DNA of 11,463 nt from Candidatus Omnitrophota bacterium (lineage in GTDB: Bacteria > Omnitrophota > Gorgyraeia > Gygaellales > Profunditerraquicolaceae): the NCBI GenBank assembly GCA_017995695.1, contig JAGOIJ010000044.1, forward strand, positions 1-11,463, read 5' to 3'. Below the pieces are notes generated by a model. The model did not search any database, was not told where the DNA came from, and saw only the letters and a program-made list of their open reading frames with translations. Positions 6,453-11,463 of this stretch are shown here, one piece after another. The translations under genes were made by a program, and so were the position numbers. The stretch's first letter is position 1; the number at the start of each line of letters is the position of its first letter.

Positions 6453-8608
6453 ACGCAATGTTATTATTTGCAGTACTTGGCGTGCAGGTTGTCATAGCGG
6501 CATACGCCTTCTTTCTGTATTCTAAGAAGAATAGTCGCGAGCATGATGAATCAACCGATGGAGACCAACAAGAAATACCTTCCTTTAAACTTGTCTCGCA
6601 AGTTCAAACCCTCCAAGGCGAACTCGAAGACGCCCGCGCCTTATATTCCACTGCCCAGCGCGCGTTAGAAGATCTGCAAAAGAAAAAAATGTCCCTGGGC
6701 GATGAACTCCGCCAACAAAAAGAATCGTTTGAGACCGAGAAGAAAGAACTCGAAAAAATCAAAGCGGAAAGCTTAGGGCTTAAGGAACGGCTGCAAACCA
6801 AAGAACAAGAATTAGCAACATTGCGCTCCCAAAGCTCTACTATCGAAAAAGAGATAAAAGAAAAAAATGAGCCCTTGCAAACGCTAGAATCGCAAAACCG
6901 AGAAATTGCTGCCAAGGCCAAAGAGCTTGAATTGCAAATTGACAAGCTGGATAAAGAAAAAACCACGCACGCCAACCCCGATTCCCAGAAAGAGCTTTCT
7001 TCCTTACAAGAAGAATTGACTAAGACTAAAAATGATTTTCTCTCTGCCCAAGATGCGCAGAAAAATCTGCAAAAAGAAAAACAAGAATTAAAAGACCGGC
7101 TGAATCTACAAAAGGCTTCTTATGAAAGCGGCAACCTTGAACTTGAGCTATTGAAAAATACCCTTGAGCTAGAACTTGAGCAGAAAAACAAACTCCTAAA
7201 GTTTTTGGAAACACAAAATAGCCAGATGTCGGCAAAGGTCAAAAGCTTAGAGTCGCTTATCGATAAACAAAAATCAGAAACGGATACCAATCCTGAAATC
7301 AATAAAAATATTATTAAAGTACAACAAGACCTGGCTGACACAAAGAATGCGTTTGCGCATTCGCAGAAATTGCTTGAGGAACTGCAAAAACAGAAATCTG
7401 ATTTAACCGAAAAACTGAGCGCGCAAAAGGCAAGCTGCGAACAGGCGGCCCAAGAACTTGAACGCCTCAGGCAAGAAAGCGCCGAGCTCAAAGATGCTTT
7501 AGCAAAGAAACAACAGGCGTTAGAAATGATTCCTTCGCAAAGCGTAGCGCTTGAAAAAGAACTTGAACAAAAAAACAAGCTGCTTCAGTTCCTGGAAACG
7601 CAGAATCAAGAAATGGTCGCCAAGATTACCATGCTTGAGACAAGATTGACAACCATGGAGCAAGAAAAAACTAGCCAAGTTAACCGTATCGCGCAGACGT
7701 TAAAGAAAGAACAGCAAAAACAGGACGTACTTGATGAAGAAGCAACCCAGCGTCTGCAACAGGTTGAAACAGCCAGGGAACAGAAAAAGCAGAAAATCGG
7801 AGAAATTCTTTTAGTCAATAATTTAATTACGCAAGAAATATTGTTAAAAGCGCTTGAACATCAAAAACAATTTGGAGGGGCTATTACGCAGTATCTCCTC
7901 GCTTACGGATATATCGATGAAAATGAACTTGCCCAATGCTTATGCAATCAATTCGGCGTCCCCTATCTTCCGTTGCATGCGTACGACATCCCGCCTGAGA
8001 TCATAAAATTAGTACCTATCGACATCGCGGAAAAACATTGGCTTATACCTATTGATAAGGTAGGGGGGATTCTCTCGGTGGTTATGGCTGATCCTCTCAA
8101 TACCAAAGCCATTAAAGATGTTGAGGAAATTACGGGCCTGCGGGTACAAATATTCGTCAGTCTTCTTTCTGAAATCGTTGATGCCTTAACTGGCTACTAT
8201 GGCATTACCGTAAAAACTAAGGGGCCACAAGGCAAAAAAATCGCCCCCTTCTTTATCGATACCAAAACCTATAGTGGGATTGAACGACGGGATTCTGTCC
8301 GCTACAAAACTACAATTGATGTATTATTCGCCTTGCCGCAACAATCCATCGCTTCTCAAACAGTTGATGTGAGCCGCGACGGATTTTTGTTTGAAACAGA
8401 TGAACCTATCGCTATTGGAACGATCCTATCCTTGCAAATCAATCTGCCCAAAGAAATCAGCTCCCTGCCCATTGCCAGCATTGTGCAGGTGCTACGCACT
8501 GTTCCTTTAGATACTAAGCGATTCGCAATCGGAGTAAAGATCCTCAAGATATCCGAACAGGAATTAAACACGATCCTGCAATACGCTGCGACACACGCGA
8601 AAGAATAA
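6449..8608 (+). CDS. membrane-anchored coiled-coil protein with MshEN (GspE N-terminal) and PilZ domains
   Basis: This 719-residue protein is probably a cyclic-di-GMP-responsive scaffold on the inner membrane. Residues about 4-24 form one membrane segment. Residues about 50-445 are a long coiled coil with three diverged copies of one module, with landmark Gln-Asn pairs at 149-150, 256-257 and 385-386; the middle copy is some 23 residues shorter. Residues 449-583 match the GspE/MshE N-terminal domain (KIGEILL start, the Gln after LEH, then GVPYLPL). Residues 612-715 are a PilZ domain with R614-x-x-x-R618 and D640-x-S642-x-x-G645, both cyclic-di-GMP ligand motifs intact. In MshEN the first RLG reads KIG and the second copy has lost its Gly, so binding there is less certain. 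No ATPase domain follows, unlike GspE. It has no clear ribosome site. Known family roles are in secretion, pili and motility; its role here is inferred. Confidence 0.85.
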   Translation: MNAMLLFAVLGVQVVIAAYAFFLYSKKNSREHDESTDGDQQEIPSFKLVSQVQTLQGELEDARALYSTAQRALEDLQKKKMSLGDELRQQKESFETEKKELEKIKAESLGLKERLQTKEQELATLRSQSSTIEKEIKEKNEPLQTLESQNREIAAKAKELELQIDKLDKEKTTHANPDSQKELSSLQEELTKTKNDFLSAQDAQKNLQKEKQELKDRLNLQKASYESGNLELELLKNTLELELEQKNKLLKFLETQNSQMSAKVKSLESLIDKQKSETDTNPEINKNIIKVQQDLADTKNAFAHSQKLLEELQKQKSDLTEKLSAQKASCEQAAQELERLRQESAELKDALAKKQQALEMIPSQSVALEKELEQKNKLLQFLETQNQEMVAKITMLETRLTTMEQEKTSQVNRIAQTLKKEQQKQDVLDEEATQRLQQVETAREQKKQKIGEILLVNNLITQEILLKALEHQKQFGGAITQYLLAYGYIDENELAQCLCNQFGVPYLPLHAYDIPPEIIKLVPIDIAEKHWLIPIDKVGGILSVVMADPLNTKAIKDVEEITGLRVQIFVSLLSEIVDALTGYYGITVKTKGPQGKKIAPFFIDTKTYSGIERRDSVRYKTTIDVLFALPQQSIASQTVDVSRDGFLFETDEPIAIGTILSLQINLPKEISSLPIASIVQVLRTVPLDTKRFAIGVKILKISEQELNTILQYAATHAKE

Positions 8609-8618
8609 CAACATTAAT

Positions 8619-9767
8619 TTATTGAGCTGTTTTCTTAAGTTCTTTAAAGACAGGATCGAAACGCTCAGGCCTTAAGAAGAAACTGACCATGCCCACGAAG
8701 GGATTGAGCAAAGGATTGGTGTGTTTCATGTAGAAAAAAAGGCGGATAAAGTTAAATCCCAGCCTGCGCTTTGGCTCATACGTCGTCACGCCCATCTCAT
8801 AACGCTTGATCTTACGCGCAATGCACCAGCGCATGAGATCGCGAAATCGCACAAAATAAAGATGATATTGATACGCAACGCTATAATCGAAACCAAGATA
8901 ATAATCAATCATGGTATCTTCTGAAAAAAGACAAAGGGTAAACGCTACCACATTGCCTTCAATTTTCCATAGAAAATATTTTGTCTGCTGAGGCATATTA
9001 ATGGCGATCTGCCTAAAAAAAGCTTTCGGCACACGCTCCATGCCCATATCCAATTTCTCAAGCGTCTGTTGATACAATGGATAGACTTCAGACAAAGCAG
9101 CATCGTCCAGGGTATCAACGATTTCTAGGCTGATAGGAACCTTCCCGTCAACTTTCTTGAATTTCCGTTTTAAGCCATCTCGAGAAACTCGGCTTAACGT
9201 TTTTAAATACTCGTCAAAATTTGGAAAAGCGACCTGCATATCTGTTGATGGAAGACTCTCAATCTTCACAAAACCATGAGCGCGTAACGATTGGTCAAAT
9301 TTACTTACATTTTCAATATTTAAATCCTTGATATTAATTAACATGGCCTTCTTTTCTTTTGCAATTCCCTCAAGGCATCGCATAAGCTTACTGAATACCG
9401 CCTTAACCTCAACATCAGGGGCGATGCCAATTCTCCCCTGCCCCATCGGTAGACCACACATCAATACCTTCGGACTCAAAACACCAGGCCAGATCATTTT
9501 TATGGTATCCAAAACCTTCTTGAAAACCCCCTGCACGGTTATATCAAGCGGGAAGTTCATTAAAAAACAAGCTGCCGCTGCTACCGGTGTTGCGCCATCG
9601 TAAATCATGATATAAGAAAAGGTAAACTGATCAAAGCCTGATTCATCGAGGGTCTTAAAAAGATAATAATTTTCAAGGACGTCTGGAAAAACACTCATCC
9701 AGTCGCCAACTGGGATCTCGGCGATCTTTTGAAAAACTTTTGCCTCTAACGTTGATACGCTTGCCAT
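8619..9767 (-). CDS. GNAT N-acyltransferase, FemAB/BioF2-like
   Basis: This 382-residue cytoplasmic protein has a tandem acyltransferase layout. The N-terminal half (about 20-180) resembles the FemAB-like DUF482 group. The C-terminal half (about 185-330) has LSRVSRDGLKRKFKK near 191-205, then LWKIEGNVVAF and DYYLGFDYSVAYQYHLYFV, then a last helix strand (RWCIARKIKRYEMG, 313-326) and YEPKRRLGF at 330-338, the pattern of Acetyltransf_6 enzymes. Such proteins transfer an acyl or aminoacyl group onto cell-envelope glycans, peptides or lipids; the substrate here is unknown. It follows the MsrA-MsrB gene after 11 bases, so it is co-transcribed. The start has no clear ribosome site and probably relies on coupling. 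It converges with the PilZ gene, with 10 bases between stops and no visible terminator. Confidence 0.8.
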   Translation of the reverse strand: MASVSTLEAKVFQKIAEIPVGDWMSVFPDVLENYYLFKTLDESGFDQFTFSYIMIYDGATPVAAAACFLMNFPLDITVQGVFKKVLDTIKMIWPGVLSPKVLMCGLPMGQGRIGIAPDVEVKAVFSKLMRCLEGIAKEKKAMLINIKDLNIENVSKFDQSLRAHGFVKIESLPSTDMQVAFPNFDEYLKTLSRVSRDGLKRKFKKVDGKVPISLEIVDTLDDAALSEVYPLYQQTLEKLDMGMERVPKAFFRQIAINMPQQTKYFLWKIEGNVVAFTLCLFSEDTMIDYYLGFDYSVAYQYHLYFVRFRDLMRWCIARKIKRYEMGVTTYEPKRRLGFNFIRLFFYMKHTNPLLNPFVGMVSFFLRPERFDPVFKELKKTAQ

Positions 9768-9778
9768 GCTTAATTTTG

Positions 9779-10849
9779 CTATTCTTTAGAACCAGACTCA
9801 AAAAGCTTTTTATATTCCGAATATCCTTCTTTTTCCAAATCTTCTTTCGGGATAAATCTCAAGGCAGCTGAATTAATACAATATCGTAACCCTGTCGGCT
9901 TTGGGCCATCGTTAAACACATGCCCCAGGTGTGAATCTCCACGCTTACTTTTAACTTCAATCCTCTCCATAGATAAACTTGTATCCTTTTTCTCAATAAT
10001 GCTTTGTTTATCAATAGGCTTAGTAAAACTAGGCCATCCGGTCTGCGAATCAAACTTATCTTTTGAGCTGAACAAAGGCTCGCCCGTTACAACATCAACA
10101 TACAACCCTTCCCTTTTGTTATCCCAGTAGGCATTTGCAAACGGCGGCTCAGTTGCGCATTGCTGGGTAACATTATACTGCATAGGTGAAAGACTTTTCT
10201 TTATCTGTTCAGCCGATGGCTTGGCATAGGTTAACGGGTCTTTTGGTTTATCCTCGGCCCAGTGTGTTTTTAAAAAGGCGTCCCTGCCCGAGCCCTTCTT
10301 GTACGCACCATACTGAAGCGGACACTGCTTGTAATAATCCTGATGATACGCCTCTGCTTTATAAAATGGCGTCGCCACCAAGATTTCAGTAACTATCGGC
10401 TTACTAAACTTTCCCGATGCTGAGAGTCTTTTCTTAGATTCCTCTGCTGTTTTTTTCTGTTCTTGATTATGATAAAAGATCGCAGTTCTGTATTGCGATC
10501 CCTTATCCGCGAATTGCCCTTCAGCATCCGTAGGATCTATCTGCCGCCAGAATATCTCCATAAGCTCTGAAAAAGTAACTTGGGAAGGATCATAGGTGAC
10601 CTGAATCACTTCTCGATGCCCTGTTGTACCTGTTGATACTTCCTCATACGTTGGGTTTGGCTTACTGCCTCCCATGTATCCTGCCGTCACATTGATTACT
10701 CCCTCAAGCTGCTCAAAGGCAGGCTCCATACACCAAAAACAACCACCGGCAAACGTTGCCTCCTCATAGCGCTGCTGCGCAAAAGACGCAGTGGCCACTA
10801 ACAAACATACGCTAAGTCCTGCGGCTAGCTTCTCAAGAGCTATTTCCAT
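9779..10849 (-). CDS. msrAB: exported MsrA-MsrB fusion methionine sulfoxide reductase
   Basis: This 356-residue bifunctional enzyme repairs oxidised methionine in proteins: MsrA acts on the S-sulfoxide and MsrB on the R-sulfoxide. Residues 1-24 are a signal peptide ending ASFA, so it acts in the periplasm. MsrA follows with GCFWC at 36-40 (catalytic Cys37), GYMGG, and the YHQDYYKQCPLQYGAYKKGSGRD segment split by a Cys. MsrB spans about 215-345 with GWPSF at 271-275, SHLGHVFNDGP and catalytic Cys324 in RYCINSAALRF. It is the zinc-free type: the usual CxxC pairs are absent (VDVV instead). The common resolving Cys before GWPSF is Thr270; Cys231 in CATEPPF may replace it. A perfect AAGGAGG at 10855-10861 sets the start. 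Such fusions resemble secreted PilB-type repair enzymes, but here without the thioredoxin-like N domain, so electrons must come from elsewhere. Confidence 0.93.
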   Translation of the reverse strand: MEIALEKLAAGLSVCLLVATASFAQQRYEEATFAGGCFWCMEPAFEQLEGVINVTAGYMGGSKPNPTYEEVSTGTTGHREVIQVTYDPSQVTFSELMEIFWRQIDPTDAEGQFADKGSQYRTAIFYHNQEQKKTAEESKKRLSASGKFSKPIVTEILVATPFYKAEAYHQDYYKQCPLQYGAYKKGSGRDAFLKTHWAEDKPKDPLTYAKPSAEQIKKSLSPMQYNVTQQCATEPPFANAYWDNKREGLYVDVVTGEPLFSSKDKFDSQTGWPSFTKPIDKQSIIEKKDTSLSMERIEVKSKRGDSHLGHVFNDGPKPTGLRYCINSAALRFIPKEDLEKEGYSEYKKLFESGSKE

Positions 10850-10854
10850 GTAAT

Positions 10855-10861
10855 CCTCCTT
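10855..10861 (-). promoter_or_regulatory. strong Shine-Dalgarno site of msrAB
   Basis: AAGGAGG on the minus strand lies five bases before the ATG, a near-perfect match to the 16S 3' end. It is the strongest ribosome site in the window and fixes the start at 10849, placing the export signal at residue 1. Confidence 0.85.
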
Positions 10862-10876
10862 CTTCTCAACGCTAAG

Positions 10877-11463
10877 TTAAGCAACAAACTCAATATGCGC
10901 GTTAACCATCCATTTGCGGGAAACATAACGCCACGTAATAAAGACCGCCTGCGCAAATACGGAAAGATTCATTGCCCACCAAACAGCAACAGGGCCAAGC
11001 CCCATGTGCACGACAAAAACATAACTCAAAGGTACGCGCAGGAGCCAAACGCATAGCGCTACAATAACCATCACGCTCTTCGTGTCTCCTGCCCCATTAA
11101 GTGCCCCTCCTAAAACTACGGACCATGCCATAATAGGCTCAAACAGTAAAGCAATGACAATATACCGAACGCACTCTTGTACGACAAATTCGTTATTTGA
11201 AAGCATCCTGGCGATACGCGAGGCATTGAACATGACGATGACCGTCAAAACCGTAACAATCGCAACACCCAGCAAAGCCGTTACAATGCCGCCCTTAAAG
11301 GCATCCTGCTTATTTTGTTTTCCAAGCAGATTCCCCACCACCACAGCAGCAGCCATATTAAAAGCAAACGCAGGAAGAAATATAGCGGATTCAATTTTAA
11401 GGCCATTCGTAAATGCTGCCAGGATCTCGACGCTATGTTGCGGTAGGGCTCCGAGAATAAGAA
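10877..11463 (-). CDS. MATE family multidrug/toxin exporter, C-terminal part
   Basis: The visible 194 residues belong to the C-terminal half of a MATE efflux transporter; the 5' end lies beyond the right edge. The frame is open to the edge, and the internal Met near 11356 is not the start. Recognisable features are VVVGNLLGKQNKQDAFKGG, a long hydrophobic segment (ALLGVAIVTVLTVIVMF), then LNGAGDTKSV, the family's conserved gate-region motif, and four more membrane stretches ending FITWRYVSRKW. MATE proteins export cations, drugs or lipid-linked substrates using H+ or Na+ gradients; the substrate here is not predictable. It is 27 bases upstream of msrAB, so it heads the visible operon. A role exporting envelope precursors is possible but less likely than drug export. 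Confidence 0.85.
   Translation of the reverse strand, partial: LILGALPQHSVEILAAFTNGLKIESAIFLPAFAFNMAAAVVVGNLLGKQNKQDAFKGGIVTALLGVAIVTVLTVIVMFNASRIARMLSNNEFVVQECVRYIVIALLFEPIMAWSVVLGGALNGAGDTKSVMVIVALCVWLLRVPLSYVFVVHMGLGPVAVWWAMNLSVFAQAVFITWRYVSRKWMVNAHIEFVA

Noticed and set aside
6604..7818. Antisense frames under the coiled-coil gene with Ser/Cys-rich products
   Set aside because: They are the complement of Lys/Glu/Gln codons of the coiled coil; no start signals and no recognisable domains.
8605..8625. Intrinsic terminator between the convergent genes
   Set aside because: Only 10 bases separate the stops and no GC-rich stem with a T run is visible.
1..11463. CRISPR array, insertion sequence or prophage
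   Set aside because: No regularly spaced repeats, transposase, integrase or phage structural genes; DUF1353 alone is not enough.

Overview
The window looks like chromosome from a Gram-negative-type (diderm) bacterium. It encodes a lipoprotein, a TPR protein ending in a predicted outer-membrane barrel, a cyclic-di-GMP-type PilZ protein and a secreted methionine sulfoxide reductase. Base composition is moderate, genes are tightly packed with ATGA stop/start overlaps, and Shine-Dalgarno sites are normal. The mix (MshEN plus PilZ coiled-coil protein, synthase-type glycosyltransferase with a TPR-barrel partner, many orphan envelope proteins) would suit an uncultured lineage such as Omnitrophota or a relative. 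That placement is inference only; there is no rRNA or marker gene. No tRNA, rRNA, CRISPR array, transposase or integrase was seen.

Layout. Positions 1-196 hold no confident gene but contain three juxtaposed oddities: a 13-bp perfect AT-rich inverted repeat, a 14-base C (G on the minus strand) homopolymer, and a minus-strand micro-ORF that reads like a bare signal peptide. Positions 197-5094 are a seven-gene minus-strand operon. In transcription order it has a secreted small protein, a 59-residue zinc-ribbon protein, two half-ferritin-like helical proteins, a processive-type GT2 glycosyltransferase, a TPR/beta-barrel protein and a lipoprotein. Positions 5171-6161 carry a YgjP-type metallopeptidase and a DUF1353 protein, also on the minus strand. 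Positions 6162-6448 are a structured divergent intergenic region. Positions 6449-8608 are the only large plus-strand gene, a membrane-anchored coiled-coil protein ending in MshEN (GspE N-terminal) and PilZ domains. Positions 8619-11463 are a second minus-strand operon: MATE transporter (5' end outside the window), exported MsrA-MsrB fusion, and a FemAB/BioF2-like GNAT acyltransferase.

How the genes may work together. The GT2 enzyme would polymerise and extrude a polysaccharide across the inner membrane, and the TPR/barrel protein would carry it through the periplasm and outer membrane, as in Pga, Bcs and Nfr systems. The lipoprotein and the secreted 177-residue protein are likely envelope accessories. 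What the two half-ferritins and the zinc ribbon do in that operon is unknown, and this is the most unusual feature of the window. The MshEN-PilZ protein next door could read cyclic di-GMP and influence surface assembly, but a link to the synthase is inference from proximity. The MATE/MsrAB/GNAT operon looks like envelope stress and surface modification.
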